Shown: positions 24,966-35,066, numbered from the stretch's first letter. The stretch: DNA of 36,550 bases from Bacteroidota bacterium (GCA_026708685.1 JAPOUL010000101.1:1-36550); one strand, 5' to 3'. Made by a program: numbers and translations. Notes: generated by a model not told the origin, from the sequence alone.

Positions 24966-27900
24966 ATGAAAATTGTTGACCTTGCCATTCGGTATCGTCC
25001 AAGTGTGGCAATCCTTACGATCATGCTCACGATTGGAGGCTTGGTGAGTTACCTGACGATTTCGAAGGAAGCCTTCCCTTCCATTGAGATTCCAACGGTG
25101 GTTGTGACCACGCTCTATCCTGGTGCCAGTCCAAGCGATATTGAATCCCTGGTGACGCGGATCATTGAGGAAGAGATCCAGTCCGTAGCAGACATTGAAG
25201 AAATTCGATCCACTTCGGTCAGGGGTGTCTCTACCATTACGGTTGAATTTACCACGGGCGTGTCGCTTGACTTTGCTTATCAAAGAGTCAGGGACAAAGT
25301 TCAGATTGCGAAGCCTCGCCTTCCCAGTGACATTGAAGAACCCATTGTCAGCGAGTTTGATGTTGAAGATATTCCCATCATGAGCATCAATCTGGCAGGA
25401 GCATTCTCGCTCACACAACTCAAGGAGGTCGCAGAGGATCTAGCCGATGAAATCGAGAAAAACCCCAAGATTCTTGAAGTCGCCCTCATCGGAACCCTAG
25501 AGCGGGAGGTCAAGGTAGATGTAGACATCCGTGCACTCCAGGGGTATGACCTAACCTTTTCCGATCTGATTGAAACCATCAATGTAGAAAATTCCAACAC
25601 CCCTGGTGGGACCATCCGCGTGGATAGTAAAGATTACCTCGTACGTATTGATGGAGAATTTCGCGATATCCGACAGGAAATTGAAGGCCTCGTCTTAAAA
25701 AATCCCAATGGATTCCCCGTCTATGTACGGGATGTCGCTGATGTCTATCTCGGTTTTAAGGAACGCTCCTCCTACTCCCGTCTGCAGTTACTGCAAGAAG
25801 AAGAGGGCAAGCGTTTGATCCGTTTGGCAGAAAATGAAAGTTATCCCGTCATCACCCTGAACGTCAAAAAACGCAGTGGTGCGAATATTCTGGATACCGC
25901 TGACGAAATTCAAGAGATACTGGATCAATTCCCACTTCCTCGGGGAACACAGGTGGCCATCACTGGGGATCAAAGTGATACGGTACAGCTTCTGGTGGAT
26001 GATCTGGAAAACAATATCATTAGCGGATTGATCTTTGTCGTCCTGGTCCTGCTCTTCTTTTTAGGATTCCGTACTGCCGTTCTAGTCGGCATTGCGATCC
26101 CTCTTTCGATGTTTCTAACGTTCCTAGTCTTTCAGGCGATTGGCCAGGAATTGAATTTCATCATCCTGTTTTCGCTCATTATCGCTCTCGGCATGCTGGT
26201 CGATAATGCTGTTGTGATTGTAGAAAATATCTATCGATTTCGGGAGATGGGACACTCTCGTTTTGAGGCGGCGAAACTCGGAACCTCTGAAGTTGGGAGT
26301 GCTGTGGTCGCATCCACTGCAACCACAGTTGCTGTCTTTATTCCCATGCTCTTCTGGCCGGGTATTACGGGGGAGTTCATGGGCTATTTACCCCTAACCC
26401 TGATCATCACGCTCAGCTGTTCTTTGTTTGTGGCGATTATCATCAATCCCGTGATTACGGGCTTCTTCGTTCAATTGGATTCTGATCCCCGAGTGAAATT
26501 TTCGCTTACTATCCGAGCACTCCTCGCGGTGCTGATGGGAGGAGTCGCTCTGATCATAGGACTGGCAAACTGGCAAACCCTTCTGGTACTCGCAACAGCT
26601 ATCCCTGTACTGATGCTTGCACACCGGTATTTATTTAGCCCCATCACTCGGGGGTTTGTCGGAAAGGCCCTACCAAATCTGATTATTTGGTATATGGGGT
26701 TTCTGACCTCTCAATTACAACGTGACTACGATCTCAAGGAGCCCATTTTTTCACGAAAAATCTTATGGATCGCGATCGCTTCCATCTATATGCTTGGTCT
26801 GGCACTCGCTCTTGTCCATGTATACATCACCATTCCCGGAGGAGGCAACTCCCCCCTGCTTGGTGTTGCTTCCCTTTTGGGCTTTGTGATCATCATCCTG
26901 TTGATCGTTGCCGTCTTTCGGACCCCGAATTCCTATCTCCGAAATTCCCTCTGGTTTATCGCTCTGACTCTCGGATTCGTCTTTGGACTCCTTGGAGGAG
27001 TGGTCAACGGATTTGCCAATCCTGTTGCTGCAACCGTCCTCCTTTATCCTGGTGCGATTCTATTCGTACTTGGACTGCTGATGGTTTTCATTCACTGTAT
27101 TGAGACGCTTTATCTCAGCGGACTTACCATTGTGAAAGCGGGAGGGTTATTCGCAGCCTTTTCGTTGGCCTTTCTTGGCTTGATGTCCCTAGTTCGTGGG
27201 GTTGAGTTTCAGGTGATCTTTATTCTCTTGACCCTACCAGCACTGATCATGGGAATTGGTGCTTTAGGTTGGCTGCTCAATGGCCGCGTATGGAAGCAGA
27301 GAAGCCACCTTTTGCTCACCGATCACCGATCACGCCTCCTTGCCGCCGTTTCTGGAGGATTTGTTGCCATCATCGGACTTTTTGCTGCTGCTCCTACGGG
27401 TGTTGAATTCTTTCCTGACACCGATCCAAATATCATTACCGTTGATCTGGAGCTTCCCCTTGGTACGCACCTTGATGCAACCAATAGCATCACCGACATT
27501 GCCCAGTCACGCATTAACGCACTCTTGGAAAACAATCAGTCCGATCAGGGTAATATCAAAAATATTCTCGTCAATGTTGGGACCAGCAGTAGTGGGGGGG
27601 ATTTGATGGGAGGTGGGTCCGGCAGTTCCGAGAACTCTGTGGTGACCCTAAATGTCGTTCAATACGGTAATCGGGCTGAGACCAGTCGCAACACTCTACT
27701 ACGGCTTCGTGAGTCCCTTCAGGGAATTCCTGGCGTGATCTTCGAAATCAATAAAGACAATGCTGGCCCGCCCGTGGGGAAACCCGTCAATATTGAAATC
27801 ACGGGTCAGGAGTTTTCCGAAATCACACGGATCACCAAAGAGATTACTGACATCCTTTCCGAGGCCTCCCAAAACAATACGATTCCTTTCCTAGTGGATG

Positions 27901-28964
27901 TCAATAACAATCTGAACACGGGCCGCCCCGAGGTGCAGATCCAAATCAACCGTGAACGTGCAGCACGCATAGGATTAGATTCGCGCGAAGTGAGCAATGT
28001 CATCCGGTCTGCCATTCTGGGAAGTGAAGCGACGAAGTACCGTTCAGGGGAAGATGAGTATGATGTGATTGTTCGCTTAAAAGAGGATCAGCGTGCAAGT
28101 TTGGAAACACTGGATGCTCTGACCATCATTCATGAAGATTCCCAGATCCCACTGTCATCTATCGCTGACTTTAATGTTGGTGCTGGATTTGGATCCATTA
28201 CCCGACTAGACCTCAATCGTGTCGCTACAGTCTCTGCCGATGTCGTCGCAGGTGCAAATGGTGCCGCGGTGCTTCAGCAGGTGCAAACGCATCTCCAGGA
28301 GTATCAGGATGCCATGCCTCTTGGCTATCAGATGACGTATACGGGTGAAAGTGAGGATCAGGCCGAAGCATTTGGATTTTTGCAGGTGGCGATGGGGGTT
28401 GGTATTGCGGCGATTACGCTGATTTTGATTGCGCAGTTCAACAGCATCATTGTTCCCATCATCATCATGCTTGCTGTCACTCTCGGATTGATTGGCGTTT
28501 TGCTTGGGCTGATTTTGACTCGTACTCCCTTTGGACTGATGACGTTTATCGGGCTGATCAGTCTGGCCGGGATCGTGGTCAACAACAACATCGTTCTGAT
28601 TGATTACATTCGCCAGTTACGTGATCGTGGGATGAGCAAACTGGATGCGATTGTCCTTGGTGGATCCACCCGGCTTCGCCCCGTACTGCTTACATTTCTG
28701 ACCACTGTCATCGGACTGGTCCCTCTCACCTTTGGACTCAATGTCGACTTTGTGGGCTTCCTGGCAGATCTGGCTCCTAATTTTGAGTTTGGCTCTCAGA
28801 ATACCCAGTTCTGGAGCCCCATGGGGATTGCCATCATCAGTGGACTGACCTTTGCAACCTTTTTAACCCTCGTCATTGTACCGGTCATGTATTCCTCCCT
28901 GGATTCAGTGGTCGGCTTTTTAAGCAGACGTAAAGAGACCAGTACAGATCAGCCCGAAGAATGA
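24966..28964 (+). CDS. RND family efflux transporter with a large extra membrane insertion
   Basis: At 1332 residues it is about 280 longer than a typical AcrB-type pump. The first half is normal: an N-terminal TM helix, porter domain with YPGASPSDIE (51-60), and TM2-TM6 with the proton-relay region GMLVDNAVVIVEN (D412; the second Asp of AcrB is Asn here, common in this group). Residues about 505-790 are inserted before the expected TM7 and contain roughly eight hydrophobic segments of membrane length. The second half resumes with TM7 (about 791-808), GVEFFPDTDPN and a porter domain with a Gly/Ser-rich stretch. It closes with FIGLISLAGIVVNNNIVLIDYI and RLRPVLLTFLTTVIGLVPL. It overlaps mpl by 4 bases. 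Substrate cannot be assigned. Confidence 0.93.
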   Translation: MKIVDLAIRYRPSVAILTIMLTIGGLVSYLTISKEAFPSIEIPTVVVTTLYPGASPSDIESLVTRIIEEEIQSVADIEEIRSTSVRGVSTITVEFTTGVSLDFAYQRVRDKVQIAKPRLPSDIEEPIVSEFDVEDIPIMSINLAGAFSLTQLKEVAEDLADEIEKNPKILEVALIGTLEREVKVDVDIRALQGYDLTFSDLIETINVENSNTPGGTIRVDSKDYLVRIDGEFRDIRQEIEGLVLKNPNGFPVYVRDVADVYLGFKERSSYSRLQLLQEEEGKRLIRLAENESYPVITLNVKKRSGANILDTADEIQEILDQFPLPRGTQVAITGDQSDTVQLLVDDLENNIISGLIFVVLVLLFFLGFRTAVLVGIAIPLSMFLTFLVFQAIGQELNFIILFSLIIALGMLVDNAVVIVENIYRFREMGHSRFEAAKLGTSEVGSAVVASTATTVAVFIPMLFWPGITGEFMGYLPLTLIITLSCSLFVAIIINPVITGFFVQLDSDPRVKFSLTIRALLAVLMGGVALIIGLANWQTLLVLATAIPVLMLAHRYLFSPITRGFVGKALPNLIIWYMGFLTSQLQRDYDLKEPIFSRKILWIAIASIYMLGLALALVHVYITIPGGGNSPLLGVASLLGFVIIILLIVAVFRTPNSYLRNSLWFIALTLGFVFGLLGGVVNGFANPVAATVLLYPGAILFVLGLLMVFIHCIETLYLSGLTIVKAGGLFAAFSLAFLGLMSLVRGVEFQVIFILLTLPALIMGIGALGWLLNGRVWKQRSHLLLTDHRSRLLAAVSGGFVAIIGLFAAAPTGVEFFPDTDPNIITVDLELPLGTHLDATNSITDIAQSRINALLENNQSDQGNIKNILVNVGTSSSGGDLMGGGSGSSENSVVTLNVVQYGNRAETSRNTLLRLRESLQGIPGVIFEINKDNAGPPVGKPVNIEITGQEFSEITRITKEITDILSEASQNNTIPFLVDVNNNLNTGRPEVQIQINRERAARIGLDSREVSNVIRSAILGSEATKYRSGEDEYDVIVRLKEDQRASLETLDALTIIHEDSQIPLSSIADFNVGAGFGSITRLDLNRVATVSADVVAGANGAAVLQQVQTHLQEYQDAMPLGYQMTYTGESEDQAEAFGFLQVAMGVGIAAITLILIAQFNSIIVPIIIMLAVTLGLIGVLLGLILTRTPFGLMTFIGLISLAGIVVNNNIVLIDYIRQLRDRGMSKLDAIVLGGSTRLRPVLLTFLTTVIGLVPLTFGLNVDFVGFLADLAPNFEFGSQNTQFWSPMGIAIISGLTFATFLTLVIVPVMYSSLDSVVGFLSRRKETSTDQPEE

Positions 28965-30430
28965 AATCTCTGGCAGATTTTCCAGACGCGAATCTTCGAA
29001 TTTTTGATCGACCACCGCCCCCTGATCATCCCCGCGATATCTATCTGATTGGCATTTGTGGAACGGGGATGGGAGCGCTGGCGGGGTTGCTGACCGAGGC
29101 AGGGTTTGCAGTACGGGGATCTGACAGCAATGTATACCCCCCGATGAGCACCTTCCTTCAGGGTAGGGGCATCACGGTTTATGAAGGCTTTTCGCAACAG
29201 AATCTCAGTCCACTGCCCGATCTGGTCATCCCCGGAAATTCCTGCGTACCCACCCATGTCGAAACCACCGTTGCGCGGAAGCATTCTCTGGCCCAACTGT
29301 CTTTTCCAGAAGCCCTGAATCATTTTTTCCTGAAGGATCGCAGGAGCCTTGTTGTTGCAGGAACCCATGGCAAGACGACGACCTCTGGAATGCTGGTCCA
29401 TGTGCTGTGCTCTGCGGGGCGTGATCCTGGATTCATGGTGGGAGGCGTTCTCCAGCAATTTGATAAAAGTTTTTCCGTGGGAACGGGATCCCAGTTTGTC
29501 ACTGAAGGAGATGAATACGACAGTTCCTATTTCGATAAGAATCCAAAATTTCTGCACTACGCTCCACACGTCGGTGTGGTGACTTCTGTTGAATTTGACC
29601 ATGCCGACATTTATTCCTCTTGGGAAGAGTACCAGCAGGCTTTTGAGGCCTTTGCTGATCTCATTGGTGAGGATGGACTCCTGGTGGTCTCTGGGGAGGA
29701 TCCAGTGGCGGTCCAACTCAAAACCCAATCGGCTCCAAAATGGACCTATGGAATCGGTGTGGACTACGATGTTTCCGCTCGCATCATCCATACTTCAGAG
29801 GATGGCATTGCATTTGATCTCATCTTTCAGGGAAACAATCTGGGTCAGATGAAGCTGCCCATGAACGGCAGCCACAATCTGCGCAATGCCCTTGCGGTCA
29901 GTGCAGTCACTCTCCATGAGGGTCTCAATGCCGAGGAGATCGCATCTGGACTTGCCAGCTTCCCAGGTGTCAAACGACGACAGGAAATCCTGGGGGAACC
30001 CGGCGGTATTCTGGTCGTGGATGATTTTGCACATCATCCGACGGCAGTGCGAGCTACGATTGAGGCCACCCGAGAGCGATGGCCCCATCGACGTTTACTT
30101 GCCGTGTTTGAACCCCGCTCCAATTCTAGCCGGCGTAAAGTTTTTGAAACGGCGTATGGAGAAGCATTCAAGGATGCTGCGTGTGCATATATCTGTTCGC
30201 CCCCCTTTCGCCATAACGATGATGAAGAGCATTTTATGGATATTCATGTGGTGTTAGATCGCATCCACCAGACTGGATCCAAAGCAAAGTCCTTCTCTTC
30301 GGCCTCCTCCATCCTTGACGCTCTGATTGAGGATGCCCGGCCGCAGGATGTGATCCTCATCATGAGCAATGGCAGCTTTAGCGGTTTACATCAGGATTTA
30401 CTCACCTCACTGTCCGATTACTGGAGCTAG
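28961..30430 (+). CDS. mpl: UDP-N-acetylmuramate:L-Ala-gamma-D-Glu-meso-DAP ligase
   Basis: The 489-residue product is a Mur ligase. The N-terminal Rossmann domain has IYLIGICGTGMGALAG (27-42), and the ATP-binding P-loop is GTHGKTTT (134-141). EGDEYDSSYFDK is the Mpl form of the Mur metal/substrate motif (compare EADEYDTAFFDK of E. coli Mpl). A central NGSHNLRNALA and the C-terminal VVDDFAHHPTAVRATIEA and EPRSNSSRR complete the pattern. Mpl joins recovered murein tripeptide to UDP-MurNAc in peptidoglycan recycling and acts in the cytoplasm. The start overlaps the RND gene (ATGA) and ccmF follows after 3 bases, so it is likely co-transcribed with genes of unrelated function. Confidence 0.92.
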   Translation: MKSLADFPDANLRIFDRPPPPDHPRDIYLIGICGTGMGALAGLLTEAGFAVRGSDSNVYPPMSTFLQGRGITVYEGFSQQNLSPLPDLVIPGNSCVPTHVETTVARKHSLAQLSFPEALNHFFLKDRRSLVVAGTHGKTTTSGMLVHVLCSAGRDPGFMVGGVLQQFDKSFSVGTGSQFVTEGDEYDSSYFDKNPKFLHYAPHVGVVTSVEFDHADIYSSWEEYQQAFEAFADLIGEDGLLVVSGEDPVAVQLKTQSAPKWTYGIGVDYDVSARIIHTSEDGIAFDLIFQGNNLGQMKLPMNGSHNLRNALAVSAVTLHEGLNAEEIASGLASFPGVKRRQEILGEPGGILVVDDFAHHPTAVRATIEATRERWPHRRLLAVFEPRSNSSRRKVFETAYGEAFKDAACAYICSPPFRHNDDEEHFMDIHVVLDRIHQTGSKAKSFSSASSILDALIEDARPQDVILIMSNGSFSGLHQDLLTSLSDYWS

Positions 30431-30433
30431 TCC

Positions 30434-32845
30434 ATGTACGGAATTGTTGGACATCTGCTGATCCTTACTGCTTTTGTCAGCAGTATCCTATCTGTTTTTG
30501 TCTTCTATCAGGCATCAAGTGATCAATCCCCTCGCCAGCCGTACTATCGGCTTGGGAAACGATTATGGTCCGTGATGACCGTATGTCTGCTGAGTGCATG
30601 GCTTCTATTGATCGTTCTGATTGCGACGCATCAGTTTCAATACAACTATGTATGGGCACACTCTTCACATGATCTTCCTTTCCACTTCCTGTTCTCTGCG
30701 AGTTGGGAAGGTCAGGAAGGATCTTTTCTGCTGTGGATCATCATGAATTGCTTGATGGGGCTTGCACTGATTCGATGGGCTGCTCCAGCCTATAAAGCAC
30801 CTGTGATGACGGTGGTCGCATTCTGTCAGACCTTCCTGTTGACAATGATTGCTGGAATCCAGCTTGGACCCCTGGAGATTGGAGCTGCTCCGTTTGCAAC
30901 CATTGCAGAGGCCAATCCAGATGCCCCCATCTTTCAGGCCAATCCTGATTTTGTACCTGCCGATGGAACAGGGCTCAATGATCTCTTGCAAAACTACTGG
31001 ATGGTCATTCACCCTCCGATGCTCTTTGTTGGATTCACAACGATGATTGCACCGTTTGCCTTCGCTGTCGTCGCTCTCTGGAAACGGCGGTATACGCAGT
31101 GGGTGCGCCCTGCCCTTCCATGGACCCTTGTCAGTGTGATGTGTCTGGGAATTGGCATTGCCATGGGGGGATACTGGGCTTATGAAACCCTTAATTTTGG
31201 TGGCTACTGGGCATGGGATCCCGTGGAAAATTCATCGTTTGTCCCGTGGCTGGTGGGGATTGCCGCTGTCCATCTCATGCTGATTCAGCGAAAAGGAGGG
31301 ATCGGGCACAAGGCCGCTTTGTTTTTATCCATTCTCTCCTATATCCTCGTCGTCTATTCCACCTTTCTCACTCGCAGTGGCATCTTGGGCGATGCATCGG
31401 TACATGCGTTTGTTGATCTTGGACTCTACAATCAATTACTGATCTGGATTGTTGCCATGGGTGGACTGGGGCTCGGACTGTTTCTATGGCGATATCGCGA
31501 ACTGCCGTCTGCCGAACAGGAGGCACATTTTCTCTCTCGTGAATTTCTGGTGTTTTCGGGGGCAGTTCTTCTGACGGTGGTTGCCACGGTTGTGATTCTC
31601 GGAACCAGTGCACCCATCTTTGGGCAATTGTTCTACAATAACCCGGCCACCGTTTCCATTGATTTTTATAATGAATGGACTTTGCCGCTGACCATTGGAA
31701 TTCTGTTTTTTGCCGGACTGGGACAGCTGTTCTGGTGGACCAAAATGAAGATTCAGAAAGTGAATCGCGTGCTGCTATGGCCCCTGCTGTTGACATGTGT
31801 CTGTACGGTGCTGATTTTAGTCCTTACTCCTTTCGCTGCTGAAACGGTTTCTGATGGAGAGCAGTTCTGGGAGCGTCATGGTTATGGTATTCAGTTGATG
31901 CTCCTCCTCTTTATGTCCTTCTTTGCTTTGTTTGGCAATGCCTCGGTGCTATGGAGGGTTGGGCGTGGAAATATCAAATTAGCTGGCGGTGCACTTGCAC
32001 ACATTGGACTGGCCGTCATGGTGATCGGTATCATTGCCTCCTCTGGATTTAGTCGAGTGATTACTTCTGCCCCGCGGGGCAGTGATCGCAATAATTTTGT
32101 CGTAGAACAGGGTCAGCCGGTTCGCGTGGCTGGATATGAAGTCAGCTACGTCGGTACTGAACCCGGCAACCGTGGACACACCCGATTTTTGCTGGATGTG
32201 ACCGACCCGAAGGGAAACTCGTTTCGCCTGAAACCCGTTGCTTATGAATCCAATACGGGGCAATGGATCCAGCACCCCGATCTGAAAGCCTACTTCGAAA
32301 AGGATATCTTCGTTGCCGTCACCCCTCGCGACATGGTTGACAGTGAAGCATCCAATAATGAACTCACGCTACGTCGTGGCCAGAGCACCCTTATCAATAA
32401 TGGTGCTCTCAGAGTGACCTTCATCGGCTATGAGACTAGGCTTGATCTTGGCTCTTTTCTCTCGGATGAACAAATAGAACAAACGGAAATTGCTGTGGGA
32501 GCGGTCTTGCAGGTTGCAGATACTAATACGAGGTTTATTGAAGAAATTGTGCCGATCTATCTGATCCAGAAAGACCGAAGAGTCACTCCCATTGCTGCAG
32601 AATCTCAGGGGATTGGATATTACTTTACGGGAATGAACGTTGATACTGGTGAGATCACCCTTACCCTAGATGGTGCCACTGCAGCAGACTTTGTAATCGT
32701 TCAGGCCCAGGAGAAGCCTGCGATCAGTCTCGTTTGGATTGGCATTATTTTACTGAGCGGGGGCTTTCTCTTATCCGCGGCCCGCCGTGTCGTTGACCTA
32801 CGCCGAAGTCGACACTTCAATCGTACGTCTGTGATCACTGCTTAG
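30434..32845 (+). CDS. ccmF: Cytochrome c heme lyase subunit, CcmF/CcsA-type
   Basis: The 803-residue product is a polytopic membrane protein with the heme-handling WWD domain at about 248-272 (WAYETLNFGGYWAWDPVENS then SFVPWL). IHPPMLFVGF (192-201) contributes a conserved heme-ligand His, and a second His lies in AAVHLM (H280). Early residues HSSHDLPFHFLFSASWEGQEGS (split by a short gap in conservation) and LTRSGILGDASVHAF are also CcmF hallmarks. A large periplasmic beta domain occupies about 540-765 and a final TM helix lies near 768-786. It attaches heme to apocytochrome c at the periplasmic face. Other ccm genes are not in the window. Its stop overlaps the convergent permease stop. Confidence 0.93.
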   Translation: MYGIVGHLLILTAFVSSILSVFVFYQASSDQSPRQPYYRLGKRLWSVMTVCLLSAWLLLIVLIATHQFQYNYVWAHSSHDLPFHFLFSASWEGQEGSFLLWIIMNCLMGLALIRWAAPAYKAPVMTVVAFCQTFLLTMIAGIQLGPLEIGAAPFATIAEANPDAPIFQANPDFVPADGTGLNDLLQNYWMVIHPPMLFVGFTTMIAPFAFAVVALWKRRYTQWVRPALPWTLVSVMCLGIGIAMGGYWAYETLNFGGYWAWDPVENSSFVPWLVGIAAVHLMLIQRKGGIGHKAALFLSILSYILVVYSTFLTRSGILGDASVHAFVDLGLYNQLLIWIVAMGGLGLGLFLWRYRELPSAEQEAHFLSREFLVFSGAVLLTVVATVVILGTSAPIFGQLFYNNPATVSIDFYNEWTLPLTIGILFFAGLGQLFWWTKMKIQKVNRVLLWPLLLTCVCTVLILVLTPFAAETVSDGEQFWERHGYGIQLMLLLFMSFFALFGNASVLWRVGRGNIKLAGGALAHIGLAVMVIGIIASSGFSRVITSAPRGSDRNNFVVEQGQPVRVAGYEVSYVGTEPGNRGHTRFLLDVTDPKGNSFRLKPVAYESNTGQWIQHPDLKAYFEKDIFVAVTPRDMVDSEASNNELTLRRGQSTLINNGALRVTFIGYETRLDLGSFLSDEQIEQTEIAVGAVLQVADTNTRFIEEIVPIYLIQKDRRVTPIAAESQGIGYYFTGMNVDTGEITLTLDGATAADFVIVQAQEKPAISLVWIGIILLSGGFLLSAARRVVDLRRSRHFNRTSVITA

Positions 32846-33954
32846 ACATGTACCATCGCTTGGTGTGCCAGATTTCGACCTGATGGGGTGAGTTCAAGGT
32901 ATTCCCCTACCGAGCGTATCAATTTTCTGGATAATGCCCGTGCGACGACCCCTTCAGCAAACGGTTGTTCCCATGCCAAATGATCCTGCAAGTGGTCCAC
33001 ACGGCATTCCTGCTCTGATTCAGGGGTATCTTCATGCTGCAGAAGATGGATCACCAGCATCTTGATCGCGAAGGCCCATCTCTGATGTCTACGACGCTTC
33101 CATGCAACGAGTAATCCCTGATGTGGGGCAACACAAAATAGAACGGCAAACTCCACCCCAACCATAGTAGCCATACATCCTGCAATGGATGCATCCAAGA
33201 GGTATGCAGCCCAATATCCTGAGATTGCGGCAAGGATCGCCAGAATAATACTGTACAGGATCATTTTACTGAGCTGATGGGTCATCAGATAGGCACTGGC
33301 AGGAGGCCCTACCATCAGTGCAATCACCAGTATGGATCCTACGGCATCAAATGCAGCCACCGCAGTCATTGATACCAATCCCATCAGCGAATAATGAAGA
33401 ACTCCTGGTAAAAACCCAAGTGTAGCACACAGGGCACTATCAAACGTTGCTAGCTTCAGCTCTTTATAGAACAGCAGAATAAACCCCGCACAGAGTAGTC
33501 CAACAATGCCCGTTGCATACAGTGCCTGGGGACCAAGGTCTCGACCAAACAGCATTAAGCGGTCAAAAGGCACAAACGCCAATTCTCCCAAGAGGACTGC
33601 ATCGATATCAAGATGGACATCATTGGCAAACTGAGCGATCATGAGTACCCCCAGTGCAAACAGCGTTGAAAAGACCAATCCTATCGCCGCATCTTCCCGA
33701 ACCCGATCTGTCTTGCGAATCCACTCGACCAGTGCAACCGTGAGGAGTCCTGCTACTGCTCCACCAAGAATCAATAGCGGAGAGGATAGGTTTTCGGTCA
33801 GAAAAAAGCCGATGACAATCCCTGGCAGGATGGCATGACTGATGGCATCACTCATCATCGCCATTTTTCTGAGAACCAGAAAGGTACCTGGAAGTGCACA
33901 TGCCGTAGCAACGACCATGGAAACGAGCTGGATTTCCCAATGAAAAGCACTCAT
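32842..33954 (-). CDS. Metal (Mn/Zn/Fe) ABC transporter permease with C-terminal winged-helix-like domain
   Basis: The ATG at 33954 overlaps the upstream permease stop (ATGA) and gives 370 residues; the frame continues upstream but without a better start. Residues 1 to about 270 are an ABC-3 permease: FLVLRKMAMMSDAISHAILPGIV, VREDAAIGLVFSTLFALGV, and FDAVGSILVIALMVGPPASAYL, with eight or nine TM helices. The tail (about 285-370) is soluble: VIHLLQHEDTPE, EGVVARALSRKLI and ELTPSGRNLAHQAM. This is a winged helix of the DtxR/MntR N-terminal kind, ending before the metal-binding dimerisation domain. Third gene of the ATPase > permease > permease operon; it converges on ccmF with overlapping stop codons. 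Confidence 0.88.
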   Translation of the reverse strand: MSAFHWEIQLVSMVVATACALPGTFLVLRKMAMMSDAISHAILPGIVIGFFLTENLSSPLLILGGAVAGLLTVALVEWIRKTDRVREDAAIGLVFSTLFALGVLMIAQFANDVHLDIDAVLLGELAFVPFDRLMLFGRDLGPQALYATGIVGLLCAGFILLFYKELKLATFDSALCATLGFLPGVLHYSLMGLVSMTAVAAFDAVGSILVIALMVGPPASAYLMTHQLSKMILYSIILAILAAISGYWAAYLLDASIAGCMATMVGVEFAVLFCVAPHQGLLVAWKRRRHQRWAFAIKMLVIHLLQHEDTPESEQECRVDHLQDHLAWEQPFAEGVVARALSRKLIRSVGEYLELTPSGRNLAHQAMVHV

Positions 33955-35066
33955 GGTGTCCGCTCTTTGATAAGTTGATGACATCGGATCACGCCATCGG
34001 GTGTTAACGCCCATGCACCGTGCTCATTTCTCATCACGAGTCCCTTGGACTGTAATCCCTGCAACTGTCGGAGAAGAGAGCCCGACTGGGGATAGATGAC
34101 TCGCAGAACTTCCTCCATATGAGGATACTCAGGGGTTTCGTGCTGTTTCGCTAAATCAAATAAGTCCAGCAAAACGGCTTCTGCCCGTAGCCTACGATTC
34201 TGCAGGATCTGCCGAATTTTGTTCCACAGGATCCCACGATGGGGGGCAGCAAGAATAGACATCACAACCACCCCAGATGTACAGACAACGATGATGGGGC
34301 CTGTGGGGAGATTGGATGTTGTCGCACTGAGGATACTCCCACCAGTTCCACAAAGCATGCCAATGATCATAGAGATCAGTGTCATCATCCCAAAATGATC
34401 GGTCCACTGCCGGGCGGCAGCGGCGGGGGCAATGATCATGGCACTCATCAACACGACTCCTACGGTCTGCAGTCCAATGACAATGACCACGACCAGCAGG
34501 GTGGTACATCCAACATCCAGCCATCGCACTGGCAACACAAGACTACGAGCAAAATCGGGATCAAAGGCCAACAGCTTGAATTCCTTCCAAAACAGCAGGA
34601 TCACCACCAGAGCAAGCCCACCTACAACGGTCATGGTCAGGACATCTTCCATGACCAGAGACGCTGCTTGGCCAAATAAAAAGGAATCTAGTCCAGCTTG
34701 ATTAGGCAATGAGGATTTCTGGATAAACGTCAGCAGAACGAGTCCTATGCCAAAGAAGACGGACAGGACCAATCCGAGGGCACTGTCATATTTGACACGT
34801 GAACTATGGGTGATCAGCAGCACCAAGGCTGTACCCAGCCATCCAGCAATCCCTGCTCCTATCATTAAGATTAACGATGCTTTACTGCCGGTAATCAGAA
34901 AGGCCAGTCCGATCCCAGGCAGTGCGGCATGGGAGACAGCATCCCCTAGAAGGCTTTGCTGGCGTAGCACAACGAAGGTACTCAGGACTCCACTGACAGC
35001 CCCAAGGATCGCGGCTCCAAGCGTAACCGTCCGAAGCGTATAGTCACCCAGTAATTGCTCTATCAT
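33951..35066 (-). CDS. Metal (Mn/Zn/Fe) ABC transporter permease with C-terminal winged-helix-like domain
   Basis: The 371-residue product has an ABC-3 family membrane part (about 1-275): [43 protein letters not shown], and [24 protein letters not shown]. The soluble tail (about 285-371) has a helical segment followed by [20 protein letters not shown] and [20 protein letters not shown]. That is the helix-turn-helix and wing of an iron-dependent-repressor-like domain, stopping where the DtxR metal-binding domain would begin. The start overlaps the ATPase stop by ATGA and the end overlaps the next permease in the same way. The two permeases are paralogues that would form a heterodimer. Metal specificity cannot be read directly. 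Confidence 0.88.
   Translation of the reverse strand: MIEQLLGDYTLRTVTLGAAILGAVSGVLSTFVVLRQQSLLGDAVSHAALPGIGLAFLITGSKASLILMIGAGIAGWLGTALVLLITHSSRVKYDSALGLVLSVFFGIGLVLLTFIQKSSLPNQAGLDSFLFGQAASLVMEDVLTMTVVGGLALVVILLFWKEFKLLAFDPDFARSLVLPVRWLDVGCTTLLVVVIVIGLQTVGVVLMSAMIIAPAAAARQWTDHFGMMTLISMIIGMLCGTGGSILSATTSNLPTGPIIVVCTSGVVVMSILAAPHRGILWNKIRQILQNRRLRAEAVLLDLFDLAKQHETPEYPHMEEVLRVIYPQSGSLLRQLQGLQSKGLVMRNEHGAWALTPDGVIRCHQLIKERTP

Noticed and set aside
33955-34014. N-terminal extension of the second metal permease
   Set aside because: It overlaps the preceding permease by 64 bases, whereas the ATG at 33954 gives the ATGA overlap seen between the other operon genes.
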